Of a stretch of DNA of 64,000 nt, positions 11,370-23,339 are shown piece by piece. Under the pieces are notes generated by a model that worked only from the letters and a program-made list of their open reading frames with translations, searched no databases and was not told the DNA's origin. Source of the DNA: Aspidiotus rigidus (Eukaryota; Arthropoda; Insecta; Hemiptera; Diaspididae); contig JAVHKY010000024.1 of assembly GCA_035079385.1 (NCBI GenBank), positions 3,100,001 to 3,164,000 of the forward strand, given 5' to 3'. The position numbers and the translations under genes were made by a program. Position 1 is the first letter of the stretch. Each line of letters begins with the position of its first letter.

Positions 11370-12157
11370 CTTGAAAAACGAGGAACGCAGGGAACCTGTT
11401 TTATGAGTCAAATAGGATTTGGTATTGAAAATTCAAGGAAGCCTAGACCTAGATAAAGATAGTATAAAGAAGGCCTAGACGTAAAATAAGCCTAGTATAA
11501 TATAGTTTGAGAGTCTAAATTTTTCTCGAATCTCCAGCTATATATGATAGCTCGAGAGTTGAAATTTCTCCAAGTCCATTTCATATCATATATAGCTCGA
11601 GAGTCGAAATTTTTCTCCCCCTCCTATCATATATGGCTCGACAGTCAAATTTTTCCGAGTCCCCCTCCTATCATATATGTCTCGAGAGTCGAAATTTTTC
11701 CAAGTCCCCCTTTCATCATACATGGTTCGAGAGTCTAAATTTTTCTAAGTCCCCCTCCTGTCATATATATCTAGAGAGTCGAAGTTTTTCTGAGTCCCTC
11801 TCCTATCGTATATGGCTCGAGAGTAAGAATTTTTCCAAGTTTTTCGCTGAACGGCGGACGGCGTACGGCAAATTTCTCAAAAAGCCCCCCATAAAACAGG
11901 TTCCCTGTTAAAATTTGGACTCTCGAGCTATATATGATAGGAGGGGACTTGGGAAAATCTCCACCTCGAGGCGTATGGGGGAGTTGGAAAAATCTCGACT
12001 CTCGAGCCATGTATGATAGAAGATGGACTTGGAAAAATTTCAGCCGTCGTTTTTTTTTAAGTCCCCCTCTTACAATATATGGCTCGAGAGTCGAAATTTT
12101 TCCAAGGTTTTCGCTGGACTGGACGGCGCATGGCACATTTCTTAAAAAGCCCCCCAT
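11370..12157. mobile_element. Foldback element, left end truncated, joined to the next one
   Basis: Enters the family sequence at ACGAGGAACGCAGGG (11376), without the outermost terminus. It runs through the unique arm, then at least six 45-bp units (11520-11860), the GC-rich patch, the centre motif 'AAAACAGGTTCCCTGTT' near 11895, and an opposite arm of 45-bp units to about 12115. It ends at 'AAAAAGCCCCCCATAAA', where the next element's terminus starts, so the two abut with no unique DNA. Confidence 0.7.
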
Positions 12158-13417
12158 AAAAACGACGGCTTCCTTAACGAAGTTAAACGAGGAACGCAGG
12201 GAACCTGTTTTATGAGTCAAATGGGATTTGGTATTGAAAATTCAAGGACGCCTAGACCTAGATAAAGCTAGTATAAAGAGGACCTAGACCTACTATAAGC
12301 CTAGTATAATATAGTTCGAGAGTCTAAATTTTTTTCGAATCTCCAGCTATATATGATAGCTCGAGAGTTGAAATTTCTCTAAGTTCCCCTCCTATCATAT
12401 ATAGCTCGAGAGTCGAAATTTTTTCTAATTCCCCTCCTATCATATATAGCTTGAGAGTCGAAATTTTTCCAAGTCCCCCTCCTACGAGTAACATGAAAAT
12501 TCACCTTATTGACGAAAAGAATACATAAAATCACTCTTCTCCTGGTTGAAAAAGTAGATATATTCAATTTTTTCACCATTCTCAAACTGTTCTTGCGACT
12601 GGAGAATTGATTGACTATTCTTCCAACTTCACGGATGTATTTGCATAAGATTTGAACTAATTGATAAATAAAATACAAAAAATCACGATCCTTCAGGTTG
12701 AAAAATTGGATTTCCTCAATTATAGAACGTTCCAGCGACTGGAGAATTTTGGACTATTTTATAATCGACCTAATTGATGAATGAAATATCAGAACTCACG
12801 GTCCTTCGGGGTGAAAAAGAGGATTCTCTCACTTCCGTACTGTTTTCAGACTGTTCTAGCGACTGAACTATTATGGAGGGCTATTTGGGAAATCTGGCGT
12901 GCGCCGTCCGCCGTGCACCGTGCGCCGTCCAGCGAAAAACTTAGAAAAATTTCGACTCTCGAGAATATATGATAGGAGAGGGACTTGGAAAAATTTCGAC
13001 TTGATAGGAGGGGGACTTAGAAAAATGTCGACTCTCGAGCCATATATGATAGAAGAGGGACTTAGAAAAAATTTCGACTCTCGAGCTATAGATGATAGGA
13101 GAGGGACTTGGAAAAAATTTCGAATCTGAAGCTATATATGATATAAGAGGGACTTGGAAAACTTTTGACTCTCGAGCTATATATGATAGGGGACAAATTT
13201 TCCCATGTCTCCCTCCTATCATAAATAGCTCGAGATTTGAGAAAAACTTGGACTTTCAAACTACATTATACTAGGCTTATTTTACGTCTAGGCCTTCTTT
13301 ATACTAGCTTTTCCTAGGTCTAGGCTTCCTTGAATTTTCAATACCAAATCCTATTTGACTCATAAAACAGGTTCCCTGCGTTCCTCGTTTAACTTCGTTA
13401 AGGAAGCCGTCGTTTTT
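12158..13417. mobile_element. Complete foldback element, larger variant
   Basis: Carries the family terminus in both orientations (12158 rightwards, 13417 leftwards). Minisatellite units flank a different core (about 12485-12860) made of roughly three diverged ~130-150-bp repeats containing 'GTTC..GCGACTGGAGAATT'. The GC-rich 'GTGCGCCGTCCGCCGTGC' patch lies at ~12897-12930. No ORF with protein similarity. The ORFs seen here are readings of the 45-bp unit. Confidence 0.75.
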
Positions 13418-13924
13418 CTCAATCTAACGCATTCCACCTAATCCGTGGATGTGTTACATAGGAATTGACCAAATCGATAAACGAAATACAGAAAATATAT
13501 TTTTGGTCTATCTACATTCTCATTTCATGCCACGGAGGAGTGCGCATTTTTCAGCTCGAACATTGACTATTGATTTCACGCGGTCTATTGCGGTAGCAGT
13601 CGTGGTTCACCCCACTATTCATTGAAAAATCACACAAATTCATTAAATATTGATTCTTTTGGGAATGTTCCATCTCACCGAGGACTAAGGTACTAATGTA
13701 TGTTGTAGTAGATGGTATGGCGCTTCAAATGAATGATTTTCTCCAGGTGCCTCCGCCACCGATTTTTTTTTATTCGAGTTTGAAGATTCGTTACTTCTAG
13801 AAACTAGGGAAAATATGAATGAGTTTTTTTTGAAAAAAATACTATGGATGAACGTTCACATATACTAAAACGTCCCCGAGTTACATTGCTGTGCGATCAT
13901 TATTGTCTGAGATACAGCCATTTG
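13418..13924. other. No gene seen
   Basis: Spacer between the large foldback element and inverted composite copy C. No motif, RNA gene or clear repeat recognised. Confidence 0.5.
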
Positions 13925-14200
13925 GAAATTCACTCTTCCAAAATCGTTTCGCTTCGCTATTCTTCTCAAAAACAAGCATATTACCTATTATGTATTTAAA
14001 AGTAATAGTGTAGAGATCAAAATTCTGAAGATCCCTCAAAGAGAGAAACCAACACGAAAGTATTCAGAGGGGGAAGAACGATCCAATCACTTTCGAAATC
14101 CTGCTTAGACGAAAGCGTCGTCATTGCCAAATTCGATTACACCGCGTGGCGATCTACTTTCTCCGTGGTCTTCCTCTCGTCCTGTCTCAGCCGGCGGTAG

Positions 14201-14392
14201 TTAAATATCATATTCGGTGATGCATCCTCGTTTATACGCTCCACGTTGAAAGCGACCGACTGAAAATGTACGACTACTAAGATTGCCAAGTGTGAAATTC
14301 GTACCTGTATTATTTCTATAAAGACCTTTTTCTTCTGAAGGTTGAGACCAAAAAAGAGAAACTTCTTCGTGCGTGTATGGATATTTTCTCAC
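14201..14392 (-). CDS. Conserved 63-codon ORF of unknown function in repeat unit C
   Basis: Collinear with the ORF at 5231-5422 in copy A, same length, ~80-85% identical, starting MRKYPYTHEEVSLFW. No recognisable domain. See the copy A entry for why coding status is doubtful. Confidence 0.2.
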   Translation of the reverse strand: MRKYPYTHEEVSLFWSQPSEEKGLYRNNTGTNFTLGNLSSRTFSVGRFQRGAYKRGCITEYDI

Positions 14393-14987
14393 CTCTGTAT
14401 GGAGTATGGTACTTGCCTAAAGAGCATTTTTTGTATTATTTTTGTTCTATTTGCACCTCCTACAAATGTCGCAGACATTTCCAGGAGTATATAAATAGTA
14501 GTTTTCCTTTGTCGAGTACAGGTATAACTATTGGTGAGCGAGTCATTGACGCAGTTCGTGTTTAGTGCAGGGTAGTGTACGACTGAGTAAAATTCATTTC
14601 ATATTCTCCTCTACGAGTATTAATTGCCTGAATCTTGAGACAAATTTTGAGAAATTAATTAAGCTTAATTCCGTTTTGTTTTGAGAAAAAATAAATAAAA
14701 TAATAAGCCGACTTGTGTTCCGGAACAAACGAAGTAAGTTTTAACTTTTAATATCTCTTACATCATAGATCGGTGTCGCATCAAAAGACTGCAAATTGTG
14801 AGCTAGAAACATTCGCAATTTTTTACATAATTATTAGTGCTTCATGGAATAACTTTTCCATTTAAAGCTATACGTTTTATACTTTATTAGCACCCAGCTT
14901 TACCACCATTACTTTACCTAGTGTCGAAACCCAGTCCGTAAACACTACATTATCGAATGTCATTTTTATTCTCAGTTGATTAACATT

Positions 14988-15601
14988 AATACGCTTCCCT
15001 CAGGAAACGGGTTTATTTTTATATAGGCACGTAACAGGAACAAACGATCAAATGATAACAACCGACAAATAATTTAATTTTGAAAACACTAAACACAAGA
15101 TTTTGAATAAAGTCCGAAAGGGGTGAGAAATTTTAAAATATCGCAAACAAAATTTAAAGGAGTCTAATTAACACATTCCGCCCGTCGATATAAGTAAGTC
15201 TAGCACTTACGAAACCGGTCGCGACTCATCTTTCAATCATTCGATAACTTGCCTAATTGTGATCACATTCGTTTAACAAATTTCTTTGATATTATTTTCT
15301 GTATTTTTTTCCTTATTTTTGACCTCAAATTTTTCCCTTTGGTTTTAATGACTTTTTTAATTTATTTCATTTTGTTTTGTTAAATAGACTCCTTTATATT
15401 TTGTTTGCGATATTTTAAAATTTCTCACCCCTTTCGGACATTATTAAAAATCTTGTGTTTAGTGTTTTCAAAATTAAATTATTTGTCGGTTGTTATCATT
15501 TGATCGTTTGTTCCTGTTACGTGCCTATGTAAAAATAAACCCGTTTCCTGATTCGATGGCTCACGTTTGAGGAAAATATCGAACATATAATACCCTTCCC
15601 T
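14988..15601. mobile_element. Non-autonomous foldback insertion with 165-bp terminal inverted repeats and 13-bp target duplication
   Basis: Insert 15001-15588 has near-perfect inverted arms 15001-15165 and 15386-15550 (outer end CAGGAAACGGGTTTATTTTT), a ~220-bp AT-rich loop and a 38-bp tail outside the right arm. It is flanked by AATACGCTTCCCT (14988-15000) and AATACCCTTCCCT (15589-15601), a 13-bp duplication with one mismatch. Copies A and B carry the uninterrupted site at ~4632 and ~8655. No protein is encoded; superfamily unknown. Confidence 0.8.
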
Positions 15602-15834
15602 TTCGTTTATATAATTATGCATTTGCCCTTTCGAGTTTTCTGAAAAATAAGGTCTTGATATAACGTGTATTCCTTAGAATCCAATCCTAGAAACACTTCC
15701 AGTTTGTCCATAGAACAACTAAGTTTCCTTTTAGAAAGTAAAAGAGTGTAAAATTTTTCTCGGTTCATTTCTCATAAGTAATTGTTTCTTTGAATGATTT
15801 GTCGAAGAAAATGACCGGGGCAGATGTCAAAACT

Positions 15835-16290
15835 ATGAAGTTTGTGAACTTTTTTCGCATAATATTTTGTTCATCTTTATATTCAAGAAGCCTTCAACCA
15901 TGGCTACCTGGTCTACCACGTCATGCTTGGGTAGGCCAATGTGGCCAGGTATCCAAATGAATATGACGCCGATGTTAATTGAGGTTAGAGTTTGGAGCGT
16001 GAAAAGGATTCTTTGCGTGAGAGAGTTTGTAGTATGCGAGTCCGTGAGAGAGTGCAGTGAAGAATGTGAGTCTGCGAGGAAGAGAAATTTGGGACCGAGA
16101 GGAAGTTGAGAGAGGTGGGAAAGACGAGCGAATATTGTCATCAATTCTACAGTATATGGAGCCTGTGTTAGAGATGCGATGGGAGACGATGGATCTGTAT
16201 AAGGAATACGCGCGGGCCGTTTTGCTCTCAATTTTTGAGCCATCAGTGAGTTAGAGAGTGTGGTCAGGATATTCTTGAAACATGTTTCTG
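15835..16290 (-). pseudogene. RNase H remnant of a non-LTR retrotransposon (copy C)
   Basis: Minus-strand counterpart of 3940-4370 and 8000-8440. An open frame 15833-16243 ends with FIWIPGHIGLPKHDVVDQVA (last RNase H motif), while LTDGSK-type sequence is in another frame near 16240. It has the same frame break as the other copies, so the break predates duplication of the unit. Confidence 0.65.
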
Positions 16291-16924
16291 ACGTGAGTGG
16301 TGGAGGTACTGTTGGATTTGGATATTTCTGTGAGATTTAAACGGATGGTCGGTTAGGTGAGGGTCCAAGATGGAGATGACATATAAATAGATAGAAGGGG
16401 ATTAACTGTGGAACGTTCATTGAAGTAGTGTTCAAATTGAAGCAGAATATGTTTGTTTCTGGGGGCTGGAGGGAGGTTGTGCTTTGGTTTGAAGATGGAA
16501 TTGAAAATGGAGAGATAGGGCTATTGAGAGGCAGTTGTTAAAAATGTTTACGGTAATGATTTATCGCCTGCATCATATTGACTGAATACCAAATTGGTAC
16601 TGTGTTAGGCCTAGTATGATAAAGTTTGAAAATATTGGCTTCCTAGCGGCAAAGGTCAAGATTTTTCTACGTCCCTATCATGTAATCAGCTTGTGACGTC
16701 ATCTTCGTTTCGAGATTCGTGTTGTACAGCCTATGATATTGTGTGATGAAAGGCATCCGAGAAGAATATACATTGGGCCTATATCAGGCCTGGTTTAATG
16801 GAGGCTATAGTATGATGGAGGCTAAGGATACAATTTTCAGAGTAGCAATCATCAGCTCGTGACGTCAATTTTGTAACGGAAATTTCAGAATGACCCTCAG
16901 CCTTAAGGAATATCTATTAGATGA

Positions 16925-17094
16925 AGTTGTGTAAATAAAAAACGCGAAAAACGAATACTCCGAAGGGTGAGTAAACAATGCAAACCGCAGAAAAATATAA
17001 GACGACGAGCGCTTTCGGTTATAATAAACCATCTTCTAGCCTGAAATGAAAGCAACTGACGAACTGAAGAGAAGAGCAAGGTATTAAGATTATC
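16925..17094 (-). mobile_element. 3' untranslated end of the Penelope-like element
   Basis: Downstream of the GIY-YIG reading on the minus strand, GAAGATGGTTTATTATAACC followed by CGAAAGCGCTCG is the 'GAAGATGG...CGAAA' signature often seen at Penelope-like termini. The junction with sequence shared with copies A and B lies at about 16925. Confidence 0.5.
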
Positions 17095-18300
17095 CAAACG
17101 AGAAATCGCGGTGTGAATCATAAACCAGTTCGATCAGGCCATCTTCCGGAATGTACGAGTTGAGTACAGTGATACCGTCGGTGTTTAAATGACGCATTAT
17201 CTCTATATGCTCGAGGGCGATGCGCTTGCGATAGAATTCTTATTATGGAGGAGCTTTTCAGATCCCTCGCGGAACCTGTGGCCACTATTTATTAAATGAT
17301 CAGCAAAAGCTGACTCCCCTAAGTGTCCCTTCTTCCAAGACTTTAGGTGCTCAGCTACTCTAACTTTCATTTGGCGACTGGTCTCACCAATATACAGTAA
17401 AAGCCTCCACAATCCCCACATTCCAACTTGTAAACACCACTCCTCTCATCAACAGGTATGGGGTCCTTTAGTCTTACAAACAACCTCTTGACCGTGGTAG
17501 GGTTGTTAAACGCGGGTCTGAAGCCAAACGGGTGGAGGGCCCGACCCAATTGGAGGGAGAACTTCCACAAGAAAGGAAGACTGATCCAACGCAAACGGCG
17601 ATCACGGATCGTGTCTCGCGGGAGGAAGGTGGTGAAATCAAGAAAGCTCCTCATAACTTTCCTCCGAACCATACGTCAACATCGACATTGACCCCATTCA
17701 CTCTGGCCGGGTGTTTCATTGTGACTAACTCTTTCTTGAAGGCAGACTGATTAAAGGAATACGAGTCAGTCTGTGAACTAGGCTGTGAAAAGCAGTCATC
17801 TTATGAGCAACAGGACCGAACGAACCACCGTGGACTAAAACATCGGTCGTAGTATCTTTCCTGTAAATTTCAAACTTACAGTATATGGATACCGTCTATT
17901 ATAGAGATCGATAAATCCAAAAAGTGAATGGAAAATACCCCTATTACCAACGTAAATTTGATGGAAGGATACCAGAAATTGAGATACCTCAGAAACTCAC
18001 CAAGGAGATCTGGGGGACCAGTCCAGGTACATAGAACGTCATCAACGTACCTGTGCCAATAGTGAATATGATTAAGTAACACCTGGTTCGAGGAAAAGAG
18101 AAGTCAAGTTCAAACTTAGACATGAAAATTTCGGAGATGAGAGAGCCTGAAGGTGATCCAATAGGAAATATCGATCGGAAGTAGTCTATTGTGCTTATCC
18201 TTTTGTTCGTAATTGTTTGACAGGAGTTCAAAATGAAGAAAACTGATGTTTTTGAGAGCTGAGCGAGAGAAGTGTTGAATGAATAGATCGTCAACATTGC
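17095..18300 (-). pseudogene. Penelope-like element: reverse transcriptase and GIY-YIG endonuclease, broken
   Basis: Reading the minus strand from 18297: FFILN...STIDYFRSIFPIGSPSGSLISEIFM (the 'GSP.S..I..IFM' RT motif), then HRYVDDVL with the catalytic YVDD (about 18050), then VFSIHFLDLSI (about 17920). After stops comes a long frame 17672-17367 with a paired-cysteine YKLECGDCGGFYC region, then YIGETSRQMKVRVAEH (17385-17330), the GIY-YIG core, followed by HRFREG and a C-terminal ALEHIEIMRHL-like stretch to about 17100. This order (RT then GIY-YIG) defines Penelope-like elements. At least four frame breaks; not functional. Confidence 0.85.
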
Positions 18301-18905
18301 AGTGTAGGAATGAAGAGGATGAGGTGGGTGTGGCCTATTCCAGGACAGGTTAGGATGACATCTTTGCGTCGGGAAGGGCGATGTTAAAGAGGCTGAGATA
18401 TTGGAGCTTGTTTAATAGTTCAGAGCTCATTGCAGGATGACAAGGACCTGAAATCATACAAGGAGGAAATGATTAGAGAGCAGTAATGGGAAGTGAGATC
18501 ATTTGACGGTGAAAGGGAAAGGATCAGCTATGGAAGATGAACGCAGTGAAGAAGCTAAGTGTAAGAATGAAGATTTGTTGGACGATAGGATTACTAGATT
18601 GAGGGTCGTGGATACTGTGCAGAGTAGAGGTCCTCGATGGCTCATTGTTTTTGCAGGCGTCTTCAGGTCCCTTTGACACGACCACAAAATAGTTGCCCTG
18701 TATGTCTGACCAATGCACTCGTCCTTGTATCCACCACATTTAAATTTTTTGTGGCACTTTTTAGCCTTCAAAGTAAATTTTTTGCAAATATCTCGGAAAA
18801 TTGGACTCCAATCAAAAGAAGTTTTCAACAAAAAATATTCCTTCTAAAATTTACTTCAAGATAATGCATTTGAACTTTACTGTAAGTTTTAATATCGGAC
18901 TAAAA

Positions 18906-19737
<832 letters not shown>

Positions 19738-19759
19738 AGTTATTATTATTATTGTCATT

Positions 19760-20954
19760 ATAGTTTTTTTGTCCTATGGAAGGATGTGTTTGTCTCATTT
19801 TCGATGTTACTGATTCTTTCTTCGAAGGGTTCTATAAGTCACTTTTAAAGGTCTACTTCCAATATTGGGTTGTGGCTATTTGTGCGAGTTTTACCTACTA
19901 TATCTGGTGTCGAAAGTAATATTTGTGGTGTATTCAGTACATTATTCAACGAATTTTAGATGTGAATTTGTGAAAATTAATTTTTATAACCGCGTACGGG
20001 TATCAGTGCGAAATTTGGCTGTGAATTCTATTCCGACAAATCGATTTGTTTTGTTTAATGTAAACAGTGAGTGTTTTCGGTATTTTCGCCTTGAACAGCA
20101 TTGCAACGTTCGAGTTCATTCGGTTATTCCAACCCTAATGTCTCTAATACATACGCAACTCTTTTACTGTTCTACTTTTTTACTTAGTCCGTCCATACAC
20201 CCTCAACATTTTCTCCTCTTTCTTTATACATGTAGAGATAATTAGAATACATACTTAGAATACTGGTAGTTACTTTAATTTTGCCTAATCTTTCTTACAA
20301 TGGGCTTAGGTAGAAAAACAAAAAAAAGCACGAGGGGCATTTAAATCACGTGCTTCCCGGAAACGAGATAACGAGAATGATACAGGTTGCTTGAATGATG
20401 AAGATGTTGTACTTGATACAGGCGGCTCTTTACTGGAAAGGGGAAAAAGTCATGAATAATTGTTGCCACGGGGGGGGGGGGGGAATACATCTACATGACT
20501 TGAGTATATTTCCGGAAAAATTGGAAAAATTGTTCCATAAGCCGATGTCACTACCATCCCGTTGTATTGCGCGAGCAGCCGCATTTTTCAGGCTGCTCAC
20601 ATGGGGGCTCCGTGTAGCTCACGCGCGGTTATCCATCCTCGGCCGGTTCTACCGATCGGTTGTTGGATAATAACCTGAGCGGTAATAGCGTGACGAGTGA
20701 AATACGCGTGACAAGTTCAGAAAAACGTGAAGCACGATTTCGAGAGCAGTTGAAGCGCACGGAAAACAGAAATGTCCGCTAAAAACAGGTTACAGAAATG
20801 AACGACTTTCGAAGCCTAAAAATTTGCAGAAAAGTTCCATTTTCCGTTCATATTTCATTAAAATATTTATCCCGTCAACTTCAATTACGCCCCAGATAGG
20901 CGCGGGGTTGGGCCCCGTAGCGGCCAGGGGGCGTATCCCCCTAGGGTTTATTAA
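19760..20954. other. No gene recognised; contains a 12-G run and a GC-rich patch
   Basis: A G homopolymer lies at 20471-20483. A GC-rich stretch at 20885-20945 (GGCGCGGGGTTGGGCCCCG) is out of character with its surroundings. The frame around 20300-20440 and 20660-20780 (reading ...SSEKREARFREQLKR) has the look of a degraded charged coiled-coil ORF, but I cannot assign it. Confidence 0.35.
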
Positions 20955-22625
20955 AAGTTGAGCTCTCGAGAGAAAATCATTTTTTGCAAACAATCGAACT
21001 CCAATCAAAGAAAGTTTCAAGCAAAAACTATTCCTTGTGATATTTCCTACATAATGTATTCAACTTTTGCCTTAAGTTCATTGAGAGCCGTGAGCTTCTT
21101 AAAGGATTTCAAATATTTTGACTTAACCAAATGTCAACAATGGAACGTATCGTCCATCATGCATAATTATTAAGATAAGTTTGCCCGTCAAGTTTCCTAA
21201 GCTTACTTTCCAGATATGATAAGCCCTCATCATGACTAAACTACTCGTACAATCGTCCTGAGTCGCCACCGTTATTCGTAAGAGGAATAGCATGGTTGCA
21301 TATACAAATGCAGTAATGCAGTCATCATTCGTTGATTAATCGTCGCTTGTTCTCGCTTGTTTCTTTCTTTTGAGTCCTTATATTATTCGGTGTATTTTTT
21401 GCTGTCATATACTGTAATTTCAATTTATTTATTTCGTTTCAGAGTAGTTCAAGTCGTCAATTGTGGTGTACTAAGTTCAGAATATGGCTCAAATAACGAA
21501 ACAGGTCAGTGTAATATATTTGTACATATTTTATAAATTTGGAAGATCACCTGGTTGTCGGAAGGAATCATACATCGATACACATACACATGAAGATGTG
21601 CGTGCCAATACCAGTAGCCCGTAGCTGCAGAAATAGAATAAATGGATTGAAATCTGTTCTCTCACTTGCCCAGACATTGATATGCATACTAATACCAACA
21701 ACTCGTGGCTGCGGGAATAGAAATGATTCATCTACGTCTTAAAAGAATTAAATCGCTTCTAAAGCATATAAAAGTAAACCATAGGACTCGTGGTCCATCT
21801 TGTAGGGCTAGTGCACTCCATGCGCTTGCAGGACGTATCATATTTTTCATAATAACTACTAAGGAACGATGGTTATCATTCACGTAACAAAGTTCTATTT
21901 AAGTCAAAAATTTTTACAAAGTTGAAGCAAAAGACTATGGTCATAAATCGAAAAAAAAAAACTAATATGGTCATAAATCGAAAATAAATAAAATCATATT
22001 TTCTGCAATTTTAACGACTGGGAACGACGAATCCGGGAGTGGAGTAATGATTGACGACGTTATGTTGCAAGAGAACTGTTGGATGGACAGACCGTCAGCA
22101 TAGCAGTGTAAGAGTGTGAGATGGGTATGGTCTATTCCAAGACGGGTTAGGATGACTTTTTTGCGTCTGGAAGTACGGTGTGAAAGGGACCGCGAAATTG
22201 GAGCTTGGTTTATGGTTAAGAGCTCATTGCAGGATGAGAAGGACAAGAAATCTTATACGGAGAAGAGGGTGAGAGAGCAGTAATAAGACTTGAGATCATA
22301 CGACGGTGAGGGGAAAGGATTAGTTATGGAAAATGAAGGCAGTGACCGCTCTGCGGCAATATCCACTGCGTCTTGTTTCGAGATCGGTGAGTGCTAGTAT
22401 CTACAAAAAAGAGGATGATGAAGAAGAACTTGACTAAAGAACAAGAATGAAGATTTATAGTACAACAGGATTGCTAGATTGAGGGTCGTGGATTCCGTTC
22501 AGAGTAGAGGTCCTCGATGGCTCATTGTCTTTGCAGGGTCTTCAGGTCCCTTGACACGAGCACAAAATGGTTGCGCTGTACGTCTAGCCAATGCACCGGG
22601 TCTCACGTATACCTATTTACATTTT
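20955..22625 (-). repeat. Partial, diverged composite copy D and right arm of the long inverted repeat
   Basis: 20955-21665 is the inverted partner of 1810-2525. 22010-22625 is a diverged copy of the composite-unit segment at 18300-18740 in the same orientation, with the blocks TTGCGTCTGGAAG, AGCTCATTGCAGGATGA and GATGGCTCATTG. The two pieces are separated by unrelated DNA, so copy D is fragmentary. Confidence 0.6.
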
Positions 22626-22655
22626 AACAGGGAACCTCTTTTTTGGGAGGAAAAT

Positions 22656-22788
22656 GTGACCCCGCCTACCGAAACTCGCCTTAGTGTTTAATTACAATCA
22701 GGAGAAAGAAATCTTCCTTCCTTCGTAAAAGATCCTTTTTTCCTGATCGATATTCAACGCTAAGGCGGATTTCTGTAGACGGGGTCAC
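22656..22788. mobile_element. 133-bp MITE with 29-bp inverted termini
   Basis: Left end GTGACCCCGCCTACC and right end GTAGACGGGGTCAC are inverted. The pairing continues to ...CTCGCCTTAG / CTAAGGCGGA. The short interior contains no ORF. A clear target duplication is not visible; the flanks are AAAAT and AAATA. Confidence 0.75.
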
Positions 22789-23339
22789 AAATAAAAAAAA
22801 AAACGACGGGCGCCGGCCGCCGACTTCGAAAAATTTATTTATCTAAGTTGTATATTATAATAGATGGGGAACATGGAAAAATTTCAATTTCCAACCTATA
22901 TATGATAAGTGAGGAGGAAGGGGACTTAGAACAAAAATTGAGCAATAGTCAAGCGAAATAACGTTAGGAAAATCTTTGATCAATGAAACATGACAAATGT
23001 CCGAGTTCGGTCGTCTTTTTTTAGCTACAATGACAAACTTATGCCCATACGTCTTCTCTTCACGGTACCTTTGCTTTTCTGTGTCCCTCTATCGGCTTGA
23101 GATCTGTTAAAAGAACACAATTGGCGAGTTGCGCGTTTTGGTCGCCCTTGCGCTCTCACTTTTTTCCGGAATTGATGGAGCAGTTATTGAGGATGGTTCG
23201 TCATCGGCGGAAGAAAAGATGTGCGGAGACCATAGGACTGGAACGGTTTCTTCATCGTTCTCGGCAGTCTGCTTCTCTTCGCTAGATAAATTATTGGAGG
23301 TTGACACAGTACCTTCGAAAAATCACTTTGTATAAAAAA
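22789..23339. other. No gene seen; one foldback-like repeat scrap
   Basis: 22840-22945 has 45-bp-family-like pieces (GGGGAACATGGAAAAATTTC, TATATATGATAAG). The overlapping open frames on both strands at 23097-23335 overlap each other and carry no recognisable domain. Confidence 0.45.

Larger units (their letters stand above)
13925..18905 (-). repeat. Composite repeat unit, copy C (inverted, longest)
   Basis: Reverse-complement counterpart of copies A and B, starting at AAATTCACTCTTCC (the unit's end) and running to about 18905. Two features set it apart: it keeps the Penelope-like RT core (16925-18175) that A and B lack, and it has a 588-bp foldback insertion at 15001-15588. It is therefore closest to the intact parent of the unit. 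Confidence 0.7.

Noticed and set aside
20790..21020. GC-rich minus-strand ORF (NPRGIRPLAATGPNPAPIWG)
   Set aside because: Low complexity, no similarity recognised, runs into the dispersed inverted repeat.
23097..23335. Three overlapping ORFs on both strands
   Set aside because: They overlap one another in different frames, lack motifs and codon signal; none can be preferred.
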